The notes under the pieces are model-generated. The model did no database searches. It saw nothing but the letters and a program-made list of their open reading frames with translations, and was not told the DNA's origin. Of a stretch of 64,000 nt of DNA, positions 33,502-43,058 are shown piece by piece. The stretch comes from SHVO01 sp041906145 (lineage in GTDB: Bacteria > Pseudomonadota > Alphaproteobacteria > Rhodospirillales > Rhodospirillaceae). A program made the translations under genes and the position numbers. The stretch covers positions 186,001-250,000 of the forward strand of contig JAYRJU010000004.1 in the NCBI GenBank assembly GCA_041906145.1. Direction: 5' to 3'. Positions within the stretch are counted from its first letter, which is position 1; every line of letters starts with the position of its first letter.

Positions 33502-34797
33502 ATGAAGATTAGTAAGTCCCCAATACAACGGCGCACGGCTCTTGGCTTCCTCGGTGGAGTTCTAGTGGCCTCGTGCCAGAGCCGGCCGACGTCTCAGGCG
33601 CCCGTTGGCGCTTCGCCGACCTCTCCGCCGCCTGAACCGCCTCCGGCGGCCCCGCTTTCGCCCGAGAACTTCGCACGCTGGCTGGAAGGTGTCCGGGCCG
33701 AGGCCGCCAAGCGCGGCATCTCGCAGCCCACGATCCATGCGGCGCTCGACAATCTGCAACCGGTGCAGCGCGTGGTCGAACTCGATCGCCGCCAGCCGGA
33801 ATTCACACAGACCTTCTCGCGCTATCTCAATAATGCGGTGAATCCCAAACGCATCGCGGATGGCCGCGCGATGATGGCCCAACACGCGGCGTTGCTTGCC
33901 TCGCTCGAGCGCGATTTCGGGGTTCAGGGGCGCTTCCTCGTCGCGTTTTGGGGGATGGAGACCAATTACGGCCGGGTGATGGGCGATTTCTCAGTGATCG
34001 CCGCGCTGGCGACATTGGCCTATGACGGACGCCGCGAAGCGTTCTTCCGCGATGAACTTTTCAAAGCGCTCGACATCCTCGACAAAGGCCACATATCCCT
34101 CGCGCGCATGAAGGGCTCCTGGGCCGGAGCCATGGGCAATACGCAATTCATGCCGTCGACGTTCCTGCGTCACGCCGTGGACCGTGACGGCGACGCGCAT
34201 ATCGACATTTGGGGCAGCGTGCCCGATGCCCTGGCCTCCGCCGCGAACTACCTGCACAGCATGAACTGGGACGGCGAGGGGACCTGGGGCCGCGAAGTAA
34301 GGCTGCCGCGCGGGTTCGATATCGGTCTCTCGAGCCTCGATGTCGACGCCAAGGAGAACATCCAGCCGCTGCCCGCATGGGCCAAACTTGGTGTCCGCCG
34401 CGCCGACGGCGGAGCGCTTCCGAACCGGGATATCGCCGCCTCACTGGTTTTGCCACAAGGTGCGGGCGGACCCGCGCTGCTGGTCTACGAAAACTACCGC
34501 ACGATCCTTCGCTGGAACCGCTCCGCGTTCTACGCCATTGCCGTCGGCCACCTCGCGGACCGCATGACGGGCGGTGAGGAGTTAACAACCCTCGCCACAG
34601 CCGCCGAACCCCTGCGTCGGCAGGACGTCGTCACGCTGCAGGAGGGGCTCATCTCCCAAGGATTCCTCAAGGGCACGGCCGACGGGGTGATGGGATCTGG
34701 AACCCGCCAGGCTATTCGCCGGTTCCAGCAGGCGCGCGGGCTCCCCCCCGATGGCTATGCTGATAAGGCGCTCATATCCGTGGTGACCGCAGCCTGA
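33502..34797 (+). CDS. MltB-type lytic murein transglycosylase, lipoprotein
   Basis: A 431-residue enzyme from ATG 33502. The N-terminus joins a twin-arginine-like pair to a lipobox (QRRTALGFLGG...VASC), so it is probably an outer-membrane lipoprotein, possibly Tat-exported. The catalytic glutamate lies in FWGMETNYGRVMG, followed by family motifs GSWAGAMGNTQFMPSTF and NYLHSMNWDGEGTWG. A peptidoglycan-binding domain ends the protein (LQEGLISQGFLKGTADGVMG). It cleaves glycan strands to 1,6-anhydro products. Divergent from the cyclase operon; followed by rlpA and dacA. Confidence 0.93.
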   Translation: MKISKSPIQRRTALGFLGGVLVASCQSRPTSQAPVGASPTSPPPEPPPAAPLSPENFARWLEGVRAEAAKRGISQPTIHAALDNLQPVQRVVELDRRQPEFTQTFSRYLNNAVNPKRIADGRAMMAQHAALLASLERDFGVQGRFLVAFWGMETNYGRVMGDFSVIAALATLAYDGRREAFFRDELFKALDILDKGHISLARMKGSWAGAMGNTQFMPSTFLRHAVDRDGDAHIDIWGSVPDALASAANYLHSMNWDGEGTWGREVRLPRGFDIGLSSLDVDAKENIQPLPAWAKLGVRRADGGALPNRDIAASLVLPQGAGGPALLVYENYRTILRWNRSAFYAIAVGHLADRMTGGEELTTLATAAEPLRRQDVVTLQEGLISQGFLKGTADGVMGSGTRQAIRRFQQARGLPPDGYADKALISVVTAA

Positions 34798-34887
34798 TCG
34801 CGCCGGCTGGGCCCGAAACTTGCCGTCGGGGCTACTTTCCAGTACGATACAAGCTCTTGTGGGGCTAGGCCTACTTAGACGCTAGTA

Positions 34888-35865
34888 ATGAGAAATTTTC
34901 ACTGGGCACTTCGTCCGGCGGCCATTGGCGTGGCCCTGGGTATGGCGGGCTGCGCGGGGGGCAATGCCCCCGTCACGGCACCGCCGCCGCCGTCTGCCGC
35001 CACCGCCGGCGCCGAGATCCCTAACGGCGGCGTGTATAAGGTCGGCAATCCGTATGAGATTGCCGGAACCTGGTATTACCCCTCGGAAGACTACGCCTAC
35101 GCCGAGGAAGGCACGGCCTCTTGGTACGGACAGGACTTTCACGGCAAGCGTACCGCCAACGGCGAACGCTATGACATGAATGCTGTTACCGCCGCGCATC
35201 CGACCTTGCCGCTGCCCAGCATCGTCAAGGTCACGAACCTCGATAACGGCCGCGTCCTCAGCGTGCGCGTCAACGATCGCGGACCGTTCCACAGCAAACG
35301 CATCATCGATCTTTCGCGCCGCGCCGCGCAGCTCCTTGGTTTCTACGAAGCCGGTACCGCGCGCGTACGCGTGGAAATTGACGCCGTGCAGTCTCTCGAT
35401 CTGAAGAATGTCGCGCTGAAGCGCAATCCGCCCGAAATGCCGATGGTCGCCGCTGTTCCGCGGGGTTCCGTTGCCTCGTCCTCGTTGCCGCCGCCGACGG
35501 TGGTGAGGGGCGATGTAAAAACCGTTGCCGCGGCCCCCGTCAAGCCGCCGGCCAAACCACCACAAGCGAAAGTCGTAGCGCCGGCCATCGCCGCTAAACC
35601 CGCGGTCGCAATACCCGCGAGCGGCCCCGCAACCGGCCTTTTCATTCAAGCCGGCGCATTCGGCGAAATTGCGAACGCACATCGCCTCGAGCAGCAATTG
35701 AAAGAACTCGCCATCGGCAGCGTTCTGGTGCTGCCGGTGACGTCGGGAGACAAGCAGATTTTCCGCGTCCGGCTGGGCCCGCTGGTGGATCAAACACAGG
35801 CCGAGGCGCTTCTCACGCGCGTGAAGTCCTACGGTTATGATGACGCGCAGATCGTTCGGGATTAG
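34888..35865 (+). CDS. rlpA: Septal ring lytic transglycosylase RlpA
   Basis: A 325-residue lipoprotein (lipobox GMAGC). The double-psi beta-barrel domain spans residues about 70-165 with GTASWYGQDFHGKRTANGE, RVNDRGPF and IDLSRRAAQLLGF. A proline/alanine-rich linker leads to a C-terminal SPOR domain (IQAGAFGEIANAHRLEQQL), which binds glycan strands stripped of peptides. RlpA acts at the septum on denuded peptidoglycan. It sits between the MltB-like gene and dacA, in the same direction, a cell-wall group conserved in alphaproteobacteria. Confidence 0.94.
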   Translation: MRNFHWALRPAAIGVALGMAGCAGGNAPVTAPPPPSAATAGAEIPNGGVYKVGNPYEIAGTWYYPSEDYAYAEEGTASWYGQDFHGKRTANGERYDMNAVTAAHPTLPLPSIVKVTNLDNGRVLSVRVNDRGPFHSKRIIDLSRRAAQLLGFYEAGTARVRVEIDAVQSLDLKNVALKRNPPEMPMVAAVPRGSVASSSLPPPTVVRGDVKTVAAAPVKPPAKPPQAKVVAPAIAAKPAVAIPASGPATGLFIQAGAFGEIANAHRLEQQLKELAIGSVLVLPVTSGDKQIFRVRLGPLVDQTQAEALLTRVKSYGYDDAQIVRD

Positions 35866-35931
35866 AATCCCATCGTTGATGGACGACGCTCGCCGCCGCT
35901 CCATGTTTTCAATTTAATGTTTGGAAATTCG

Positions 35932-37122
35932 ATGAAGCGTTTTCTCCTCGCCACCGTCTTCGGCTTTGCAGCAGTCACGGCCGGCACCGCCTTTGCGGCG
36001 TCGATTGACATCAACGCGCGCGAATATGTGCTGATTGATTTCCAGACCGGCGCGATCCTCGGTGCGAAAGACGCCGACAAACCAATGCCGCCGTCCTCCA
36101 TGAGCAAGCTCATGACCGCTTACATGGCCTTCGACGCCTTGAAAGCCGGCCGCATCAGGCTCGATGACGAACTTACCGTCAGCCGTTATGCGTGGCAGCA
36201 GGGCGGCGCCGCCAGCGGCGGTTCGACCATGTTCCTCAACCCGAATAGCCGGGTCAAAGTCGAAGACCTCCTGCGCGGCATGATCGTCCAATCCGGTAAC
36301 GACGCCTGCATCGTGCTTGCCGAAGCGCTGGCCGGCAGCGAAGAGGCTTTCGCCGAACAGATGAATGCGAAAGCCAAAGAGCTTGGCATGACCAATAGCC
36401 ACTTTATGAACGCGACAGGTCTGCCGAACGACGAACACTATATGTCGCCGCGCGATCTTTCGATTTTGGCGCGGCACCTGATCACCGAATTCCCGGAGTA
36501 CTACTCGCTCTATAGCGAAACGTCGTTCACATACAACAACATCACCCAAGGCAATCGCAATCCGTTGCTCTATCGGGTTGGCAGCGGCGCTGACGGCCTC
36601 AAGACCGGGCATACATCCATTGCCGGCTACGGCCTCACGGGGTCGGCGATCCGCAATGGCCGCCGCCTGATCCTTGTCGCCAACGGCATGGACACCATGA
36701 AAGACCGCGACGAGGAAACCGCGAAACTCATGGACTGGGGTTTCCGCGAATTCACCAACCGCTCGCTGTTCACCGCGGGCGAAGTCGTCACCGATGCCGA
36801 AGTTTGGCTCGGCGATACGGGCAGTGTGAATCTCGTGATCCCGAAAGATGTCATGGTGACTGTGCCGCGCGCAGCCAGCCAGGCGCTTGAAGTCAAAGTC
36901 GTCTATCAAGGACCGCTTCCGGCGCCGATCGCCAAGGGGACCGAAGTCGCGAAGGTCGTCATCACCGGCAAGGATCTCGCCCCGATCGAAATTCCACTCC
37001 AAGCCGCGGCCGACGTCGGCCGTCTTGGGTATGTGGGGCGCTTGAAAGCCGCCGCGTCTTACATCGTCTTCGGGCCGCCGGCCGCGCCGGTTTCGCCGCC
37101 CGCGACGCCGCCCGCGCAATAA
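35932..37122 (+). CDS. dacA: D-alanyl-D-alanine carboxypeptidase (PBP5/6 family)
   Basis: A 396-residue low-molecular-weight penicillin-binding protein from ATG 35932 (GGAA five bases upstream; ATG 35917 is an alternative). Signal peptide ending TAFAA. Active-site motifs: SMSK (SxxK), SGN, and KTG in GLKTGHTSIAGYG. The C-terminal beta domain is followed by a proline/alanine-rich tail rather than an obvious amphipathic anchor. It trims the terminal D-alanine from stem peptides. tmk starts six bases after its stop. Confidence 0.94.
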   Translation: MKRFLLATVFGFAAVTAGTAFAASIDINAREYVLIDFQTGAILGAKDADKPMPPSSMSKLMTAYMAFDALKAGRIRLDDELTVSRYAWQQGGAASGGSTMFLNPNSRVKVEDLLRGMIVQSGNDACIVLAEALAGSEEAFAEQMNAKAKELGMTNSHFMNATGLPNDEHYMSPRDLSILARHLITEFPEYYSLYSETSFTYNNITQGNRNPLLYRVGSGADGLKTGHTSIAGYGLTGSAIRNGRRLILVANGMDTMKDRDEETAKLMDWGFREFTNRSLFTAGEVVTDAEVWLGDTGSVNLVIPKDVMVTVPRAASQALEVKVVYQGPLPAPIAKGTEVAKVVITGKDLAPIEIPLQAAADVGRLGYVGRLKAAASYIVFGPPAAPVSPPATPPAQ

Positions 37123-37128
37123 ATCCCG

Positions 37129-37761
37129 GTGGCCGGGGGCATCTTCATTACGTTCGAAGGCGGCGAGGGGGGCGGCAAGTCCACCCAAGCGCGCAAGCTT
37201 GCCGAGGTTCTTACGGCGCGCGGACACGACGTAATTCTGACACGCGAACCCGGCGGCGCGACGGGAGCCGAAGCGATCCGCAAATTGCTCGTCGAAGGCG
37301 CCAGCAACCGGTGGGACGGACTTACCGAAGCGTTGTTGCATACGGCCGCGCGGCGCGACCATCTCCTCAAAACCGTCTGGCCCGCGTTGGGCGCCGGCAA
37401 GACCGTTATTTCGGACCGCTTCTTTGATTCGACTATCGCTTATCAAGGTTACGGTCACGGACTGGACATCGCAGCGCTGCGCGAGCTGCAACGCGTCGCT
37501 ATCGGCGACTTCAAGCCGGACATCACCTTGATTTTGGACTTACCCGCGGACGCAGGTCTTGCGCGCGCCCAGGTGCGCGGCGGCGCCGAGACACGCTACG
37601 AATCCATGGCCGTGGCTTTTCACGAACGGCTGCGCCAAGGCTTCCTGGAAATTGCCGCGGCCGAGCCTGCACGCTGCCGCGTCATCGATGCGGATCACGG
37701 CATTGAAGCCGTCCACGCCGCGATCATGAGCGCCGTCACGCCATTTCTCGGCCAGCACTGA
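37129..37761 (+). CDS. tmk: Thymidylate kinase
   Basis: A 210-residue cytoplasmic kinase making dTDP from dTMP. P-loop FEGGEGGGKST, the DRF motif in VISDRFFDSTIAYQG, and a LID region RGGAETRYES. The start is GTG at 37129. holB follows after two bases, the usual alphaproteobacterial arrangement. dacA lies immediately upstream. Confidence 0.95.
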   Translation: MAGGIFITFEGGEGGGKSTQARKLAEVLTARGHDVILTREPGGATGAEAIRKLLVEGASNRWDGLTEALLHTAARRDHLLKTVWPALGAGKTVISDRFFDSTIAYQGYGHGLDIAALRELQRVAIGDFKPDITLILDLPADAGLARAQVRGGAETRYESMAVAFHERLRQGFLEIAAAEPARCRVIDADHGIEAVHAAIMSAVTPFLGQH

Positions 37762-37763
37762 TC

Positions 37764-38894
37764 ATGGTGACTTTGCGAAAGCCCGAAGAACCGCCCACGC
37801 TCCTGGAACCGCGGCTCAATCCCTACCTCCTCGGCCATGAGAATGCCGAACGCGAATTTCTCGCGGCGTGGAATAGCGGCCGCCTTGCGCATGCATGGTT
37901 GCTCGCGGGTCCACGCGGCATTGGGAAGGCCACGCTGGCTTACCGTATGGCGCGCTACGCATTGGCCCAAGGCGGCAACGTTGCCGAGAACGACATGTTC
38001 GGCGCGCCGCCCAAACCGACCTCGCTCGCTATGTCTCCGGAAGACCCTGTGTTCCGGCGTGTCGCATCGCTCGGGCACGCGGATTTTCGTGTCGTCGAAC
38101 GCCCCTGGTCCGACAGCAAACAGACAAAGCGTAAGACCGTGATCGGCGTGGACGAAGTGCGCGAGATCGGTGGATTTTTATCCATGACGCCGTCGGAAGG
38201 CGGATGGCGCGCCATCGTCATCGATGCCGCCGATGAAATGAACCCGAACGCGGCGAACGCGGTTCTGAAAGTGCTCGAAGAGCCGCCTGAACGCGCGCTC
38301 CTGTTCCTGGTTGCCCATAACGCCGATCGCCTTTTGCCCACGATCCGCTCACGCTGCCGCAAGCTCGACTTGCGTCCATTACGCGAGCAGCAAGTTACAA
38401 GTCTTCTCAACCGCTACAGCCCAGAAATTGCGCCGAAAGATGTGGCGGCATTGGCTGTCCTCGGTGACGGGTCTATCGGGCGCGCGTTAGAGCTTTCGGA
38501 AGAAGGCGGTGTTGAACTTTTCCGCGATCTCATGGCGCTTCTCGGCGAAGTCCCGAAGCTCAACGCCAGCAAACTCCACAGCCTCAGCGATCAGGCGTTG
38601 CGCGGAGATGCATTCCGGACGCTGTCAGGCCTTTTGGGATGGTGGCTCGCGCGTATCGTCGCGGCGGGCGCGCGCGGCATGATAGATAGTATGTCAGAGA
38701 TTGTACCGGGCGAACGCACGCTCGCGCGTCGCTTGCTGGCGGCGGCGCCGCCTGCGGCCTGGGCCGAGGTTTGGGACAAGATAGGGCACCTCGCGCGGCG
38801 TACCGAAGCGATCAACCTGGACAGGAAGCGCAGTCTTATGCTCATGCTCTGGTCCATCGAGCAGGCTGTGGCCAAGGCTCCCACCGCCGCTTAA
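37764..38894 (+). CDS. holB: DNA polymerase III delta-prime subunit
   Basis: A 376-residue clamp-loader subunit with the AAA+ fold: AHAWLLAGPRGIGKATLA (P-loop), IDAADEMNPNAANAVLKVLEEPPE (Walker B region and the conserved sensor 1 helix), and the arginine-finger motif RSRCRKLDLRPL. The zinc module of many DnaX proteins is absent. It works with HolA and DnaX to load the beta clamp. It follows tmk by two bases and is therefore in the same operon. Confidence 0.95.
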   Translation: MVTLRKPEEPPTLLEPRLNPYLLGHENAEREFLAAWNSGRLAHAWLLAGPRGIGKATLAYRMARYALAQGGNVAENDMFGAPPKPTSLAMSPEDPVFRRVASLGHADFRVVERPWSDSKQTKRKTVIGVDEVREIGGFLSMTPSEGGWRAIVIDAADEMNPNAANAVLKVLEEPPERALLFLVAHNADRLLPTIRSRCRKLDLRPLREQQVTSLLNRYSPEIAPKDVAALAVLGDGSIGRALELSEEGGVELFRDLMALLGEVPKLNASKLHSLSDQALRGDAFRTLSGLLGWWLARIVAAGARGMIDSMSEIVPGERTLARRLLAAAPPAAWAEVWDKIGHLARRTEAINLDRKRSLMLMLWSIEQAVAKAPTAA

Positions 38895-38925
38895 ACTGGC
38901 GGCTCTACATCCAAGGAGAACTACA

Positions 38926-39441
38926 ATGAAGAAGATCGCAGTTGCGGCCCTGATCGTGGGCGCCTTTGCGCTCGCATCCTGCGACAAGAAACCGGCCGAA
39001 GAAGCCTCCACCTCTGAGACTCAGACCGAAACCCCAGCCCAAGAAAGTGCAACCGTGGCGCCCGCTCAAGATCCATTCCTGGCAGAAAACCTCAAAAATC
39101 CCGGTTGGGGTCAAACCGCGACCGGCCTGCAGTTCAAAGGCCCGGAACAGCGCGCCGCCGAAGGCGCCGCTCAACCGACCGCGAGTTCGACCGTCACCGT
39201 CCACTACGAAGGCAAGCTGACCAACGGTCAGGTGTTCGACAGCTCGAAGGGCGGCGAACCGATCACGTTCCCGCTCAACGCGGTCATCCCGGGGTGGCAG
39301 GAAGCCGTGCCCATGATGCGCAAAGGCGAAACGTGGGAATTCGCGATCCCCGCCAATCTGGGATATGGCGACCGCGCCGCTGGCCCGATCCCGCCGAACT
39401 CGACCCTCCTGTTCGAGATCCAGTTGCTCGAAATCCAATAA
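38926..39441 (+). CDS. FKBP-type peptidyl-prolyl isomerase lipoprotein
   Basis: A 171-residue lipoprotein (lipobox LASC, cysteine 20), with an acidic/threonine-rich linker and an FKBP domain at about residues 75-171: VTVHYEGKLTNGQVFDSS, VIPGWQEAVPMMRKGE, and IPPNSTLLFEIQLLEI. It should isomerise proline bonds in envelope proteins. It lies between holB and metG and ends before a strong hairpin. Confidence 0.93.
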   Translation: MKKIAVAALIVGAFALASCDKKPAEEASTSETQTETPAQESATVAPAQDPFLAENLKNPGWGQTATGLQFKGPEQRAAEGAAQPTASSTVTVHYEGKLTNGQVFDSSKGGEPITFPLNAVIPGWQEAVPMMRKGETWEFAIPANLGYGDRAAGPIPPNSTLLFEIQLLEIQ

Positions 39442-39464
39442 ATCCAGCTCTTTGCTGGCTTGTC

Positions 39465-39497
39465 TTACGCGCCGTGGGCTTTCCCCACGGCGCGTAA
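39465..39497 (+). terminator. 14-base hairpin after FKBP gene
   Basis: A perfect 14-base stem (39465-39478 with 39484-39497) and five-base loop lie between the FKBP stop and metG. No T run follows, so it is either an inefficient terminator or a processing/attenuation structure. Confidence 0.6.
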
Positions 39498-39535
39498 ACG
39501 ACTATATGAAGGCTCACATTTCGGAGCCTTGAACC

Positions 39536-41101
39536 TTGTCCATTAAGCCCGTCCCGCAGCCGGCGTTCTACATCACCACGCCGATCTATTACGTGAACGA
39601 CAAGCCGCACATCGGCCACGCGTACACGACAATCGCGTGCGATGTCATGGCGCGTTTCAAGCGGCTCGACGGGTTTCGCGTTAAATTTCTGACCGGCACC
39701 GACGAACACGGGCAAAAGGTTGCCAAGGCGGCGGCGGACAAGGGCGTTCCTCCGATCGCGATCTGCGATCAGAACTCGCTCTATTTCCGCGAACTCGCCA
39801 AGACTCTTGGCGCGACCAACGACGATTTCATCCGGACGACTGAACAGCGCCACGTTGAGTCGTGCCAAGCGCTATGGCGGAAGCTTGAAGAGAACGGCCA
39901 TATCTATCTCGACAAGTATGCCGGTTGGTACAGCGTCCGGGACGAAGCATTTTTCGATGAAAGCGAACTGACGGAAGGGCCCAACGGCAAGCTTGCCCCG
40001 ACCGGCGCACCCGTCGAATGGGTCGAGGAAGAAAGCTATTTCTTCGATTTGTCGAAGTGGCAGGACAAGCTGCTGGAACTCTACGACTCAAATCCGGATT
40101 TCATCGCGCCCAAGAGCCGCCTCAATGAAGTGCGCAGCTTCGTCGCCGGTGGCCTTCGCGACCTTTCCGTTTCACGGACGACCTTTTCGTGGGGCATCCC
40201 CGTCCCAGGCGACGACCGCCACATCATGTACGTATGGATCGACGCCTTGACCAACTACATCACCGGTCTCGGCCATCCGCAGGCGACTGAGGACATGAAG
40301 GTCTTTTGGCCGGAATCCCTGCACATGGTCGGTAAGGACATCATCCGATTCCACTGTGTATATTGGCCCGCATTCCTGATGGGCGCCGGCTTGCCCGTGC
40401 CAAAGCGCGTGTTCGCGCACGGCTGGTGGACGATAGAGGGACAGAAGATGTCGAAGTCCCTCGGCAACGCCATAGACCCGCACATGCTCGTCGAAAAGTA
40501 CGGCCTCGATCAGTTGCGCTACTTCCTGCTGCGCGAGGTGCCGTTCGGCAACGACGGTGATTTTAGCGAATCCGCGATTGGCCAACGCATCAACGGCGAG
40601 CTTGCCAACGAATTCGGCAACCTAGCGCAGCGTTTTCTTTCGTTCATCGCCAAGAACCTGGGCGGCGTGCTGCCTGAACCGGGCCCGTTGAATGAAGACG
40701 ACAATGCACTTTTGGAAGCTTGCCACCGCCTGCTCGACCAATGCCGCGACGCCATCAATCAGCAGTCCTTCAACGGTGTGCTCGATGCCGTTTGGTTGGT
40801 CGTGCGCGCCGCGAATGTGTATGTGGACAAGCAGGCCCCGTGGGCGCTGCGCAAGACCGATCCCGCGCGCATGAACACCGTCCTCTATGTGCTTGCGGAA
40901 GCCACCCGTCATCTTGCGATCCTGATGCAGCCTTTCGTCCCGTCCGCGGTCGCCAAGTTGCTCGATCAGCTCGCGGTGCCCGAAGATCAGCGCAGCTTTG
41001 CTTTCCTTGGAGAAGCACACGCGCTCAAGGCCGGCACACCGCTGCCGGCCCCGCAAGGCGTCTTCCCGCGCTTTGCGCCTCCGGGCGAGGCGGCGAAATG
41101 A
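39536..41101 (+). CDS. metG: Methionyl-tRNA synthetase
   Basis: A 521-residue class I synthetase charging tRNA-Met. The HIGH-type motif is KPHIGHAYT near residue 20 and the KMSKS loop is GQKMSKSLGN. The connective peptide lacks the zinc-binding cysteines of the long bacterial type, as in the short alphaproteobacterial form. The start is TTG at 39536, with GGAG about ten bases upstream. The stop overlaps the tatD start (ATGA). Confidence 0.95.
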   Translation: MSIKPVPQPAFYITTPIYYVNDKPHIGHAYTTIACDVMARFKRLDGFRVKFLTGTDEHGQKVAKAAADKGVPPIAICDQNSLYFRELAKTLGATNDDFIRTTEQRHVESCQALWRKLEENGHIYLDKYAGWYSVRDEAFFDESELTEGPNGKLAPTGAPVEWVEEESYFFDLSKWQDKLLELYDSNPDFIAPKSRLNEVRSFVAGGLRDLSVSRTTFSWGIPVPGDDRHIMYVWIDALTNYITGLGHPQATEDMKVFWPESLHMVGKDIIRFHCVYWPAFLMGAGLPVPKRVFAHGWWTIEGQKMSKSLGNAIDPHMLVEKYGLDQLRYFLLREVPFGNDGDFSESAIGQRINGELANEFGNLAQRFLSFIAKNLGGVLPEPGPLNEDDNALLEACHRLLDQCRDAINQQSFNGVLDAVWLVVRAANVYVDKQAPWALRKTDPARMNTVLYVLAEATRHLAILMQPFVPSAVAKLLDQLAVPEDQRSFAFLGEAHALKAGTPLPAPQGVFPRFAPPGEAAK

Positions 41102-41889
41102 GCCAAGCGTTGCTCGTCGATAGCCATTGCCACCTCGACTTCCCCGAACTCTCGGGGGACGCCGACGGCGTTATTGCCCGCGCGCGCAACGCCGGTGTCG
41201 GCCATATGCTGACGATCGGCACCAAGATCACGGCGTTCCCAGGTGTACTCGCCATGGCGGAGCGGTTCGCCAATGTATCCTGTTCCGTCGGCATTCATCC
41301 GCACGAAGCCGCCGTTGAGCCCGAAATGGACGTCGAGAAGCTGACGGAATTCGCTCGGCATCCGAAAGTCGTAGCCTTCGGCGAATCCGGCCTCGATTTC
41401 TATTATGAACACAGCCCCCGCCTTGAGCAGGAACGCAGCTTTCGCACGCATATCGCCGCCGCGCGCGAGAACAAGCTGCCGGTGATCGTCCACACCAGAG
41501 ACGCCGATACGGAAACCGGCGCGATCCTGACCGAGGAGATCGGGAAGGGGGCATTTACCGGCGTCATCCATTGCTTCAGCTCTGGCCGGGAACTCGCCGA
41601 ACAGTGTCTTGCGCTCGGATTTTACATCTCGCTGTCGGGCATCGTGACATTCAAAAAAGCCGAAGCTTTGCGCGAGGTCGTGAAGATCGTGCCGATGGAC
41701 CGGATTCTGGTCGAGACTGACAGTCCGTATCTCGCGCCCGTGCCCTTTCGCGGCAAGACAAACGAGCCGGCCTATGTGGCGCACACCGCCGCGGCCGTCG
41801 CGGAGATCAAAGGAATCTCCCGCGACGAACTCGCACGGCAAACGACGGAAAACTTCTTCCGTCTGTTCTCAAAAGCGAACTCCGCTTAA
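41098..41889 (+). CDS. TatD-family metal-dependent hydrolase
   Basis: A 263-residue TIM-barrel amidohydrolase-fold protein. Metal ligands: DSHCHLD (HxH at 10 and 12), the glutamate in GESGLDFYY, histidines in IVHTRDAD and IHCFSSG, and the aspartate in ETDSPYLAP. TatD proteins act as 3'-5' exonucleases or deoxyribonucleases. ATG 41098 overlaps the metG stop; a longer in-frame extension into metG coding sequence is a spurious frame. Its stop overlaps the phytase stop by four bases. Confidence 0.94.
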   Translation: MSQALLVDSHCHLDFPELSGDADGVIARARNAGVGHMLTIGTKITAFPGVLAMAERFANVSCSVGIHPHEAAVEPEMDVEKLTEFARHPKVVAFGESGLDFYYEHSPRLEQERSFRTHIAAARENKLPVIVHTRDADTETGAILTEEIGKGAFTGVIHCFSSGRELAEQCLALGFYISLSGIVTFKKAEALREVVKIVPMDRILVETDSPYLAPVPFRGKTNEPAYVAHTAAAVAEIKGISRDELARQTTENFFRLFSKANSA

Positions 41890-43058
41890 TTCGGCTTCGC
41901 CGTTTCTGGCGCGGCTTCCGCGGGGGCGATTTCAACTGATTCGGCCGGAACTGTCGGCGCCGGCAGTTTCAAGCCTTCGCGGATCGCGCTCCACGGCACC
42001 AGTTTGAAATTCTGGTGCGCGCGCTTTTCTTCCTTGATCCCGTCGTAATTGAAGCCGTCCTGCGCGACGAAAAGGCCCTCGCCGTAAATACCCCCGAGCG
42101 AAGCACCGGTAGCATCGACACCATCGGTTTCTTCAACGCCATCAATTCCCGCCGCTTCCGTGGTTGGCCCGACCTGGAAAGCACCCCGGAAAGCATGCGG
42201 CGCCGCACGGTCATAGACGTTGTAGGAGTTTGACCCCTGGCTGGAGGCGATGATGTAACCGGCGCCATCGGCGGACTTCAATACAGTCACCCCTTCAGCG
42301 TCCGCGGTCAGATGACCATTCGCCACGGTGTCGATTGTTTGGCGCGAGTTGTTGTTTGCTAGTGCGGCTGCCGGATCGGCCGCGTAAGCATAGATCCCGA
42401 CATCTTCTTCGTTGACGATAAGGACGCCGTTTTCATCGTCGGCCGCGCAGCCCTCGGCTTGCGAACCCACGGTGAAGCTGCGGACTTGTTCGGCGTCCAG
42501 TGTGCTGCCGGTGGCCGTGATGCGCCATTGTCCAACCATACCGTCGTTTGAGTTGTTGGCAAACACGTACACATCGCCGGTCGTCACATTGCGATACATG
42601 CATAGACCGTATGGATCCTCAAAGCCGGTCGGAATCGACAGCATCGGGGTGAGGACGCCAGCTTCACCGTCGAACGAATAAACAGAAATCGACTTGTTGG
42701 TGCGGTTCGTCGCAGCCACAAGGTCGCCTTGAAATTCTCCGATAATCACCTTCTGCCGCAAGTCGACGTTATTCATTTTTCCATCGTCGCGCTTGGACAC
42801 TTCCGTGCCGTCGAGACGGTAAACGACTAGTCCGCGTTTCTTATTGGTTCCCACAATTAAGCTCCGCTCCGGTTGCACCGGGTGCACCCAGATTGCCGGA
42901 TCGTCCGCTGCATCTTCCGCATCGGGCATCACCGCGGTCTCAACAGATGGCCTCACGGTGATGGCGGCGTCCTTCGGCGCGACGCGCGGCGGCCTTTGAT
43001 CGCAGCCGGCAAGAATAACCACGGCAATCGCCGCAATCGCAACAGGTCTCGTGATCAT
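41886..43058 (-). CDS. Beta-propeller phytase, lipoprotein
   Basis: A 390-residue lipoprotein (lipobox LAGC, cysteine 19) with a six-bladed beta-propeller phytase domain: DAEDAADDPAIWVHPVQPE, DPYGLCMYRN, VNEEDVGIYAY and FVAQDGFNYDG supply the calcium and phosphate sites typical of the family. It hydrolyses phytate (inositol hexakisphosphate) outside the cytoplasmic membrane to release phosphate. A TonB receptor is transcribed divergently from it, 228 bases away, matching the paired phytase-receptor arrangement known in bacteria. Confidence 0.93.
   Translation of the reverse strand: MITRPVAIAAIAVVILAGCDQRPPRVAPKDAAITVRPSVETAVMPDAEDAADDPAIWVHPVQPERSLIVGTNKKRGLVVYRLDGTEVSKRDDGKMNNVDLRQKVIIGEFQGDLVAATNRTNKSISVYSFDGEAGVLTPMLSIPTGFEDPYGLCMYRNVTTGDVYVFANNSNDGMVGQWRITATGSTLDAEQVRSFTVGSQAEGCAADDENGVLIVNEEDVGIYAYAADPAAALANNNSRQTIDTVANGHLTADAEGVTVLKSADGAGYIIASSQGSNSYNVYDRAAPHAFRGAFQVGPTTEAAGIDGVEETDGVDATGASLGGIYGEGLFVAQDGFNYDGIKEEKRAHQNFKLVPWSAIREGLKLPAPTVPAESVEIAPAEAAPETAKPN

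Noticed and set aside
35914..37491. 525-codon minus-strand frame across dacA and tmk
   Set aside because: Shadow of two well-conserved plus-strand genes; no family resemblance.
40720..41097. Extension of the tatD frame into metG
   Set aside because: Overlaps metG coding sequence; ATG 41098 overlaps the metG stop as expected.
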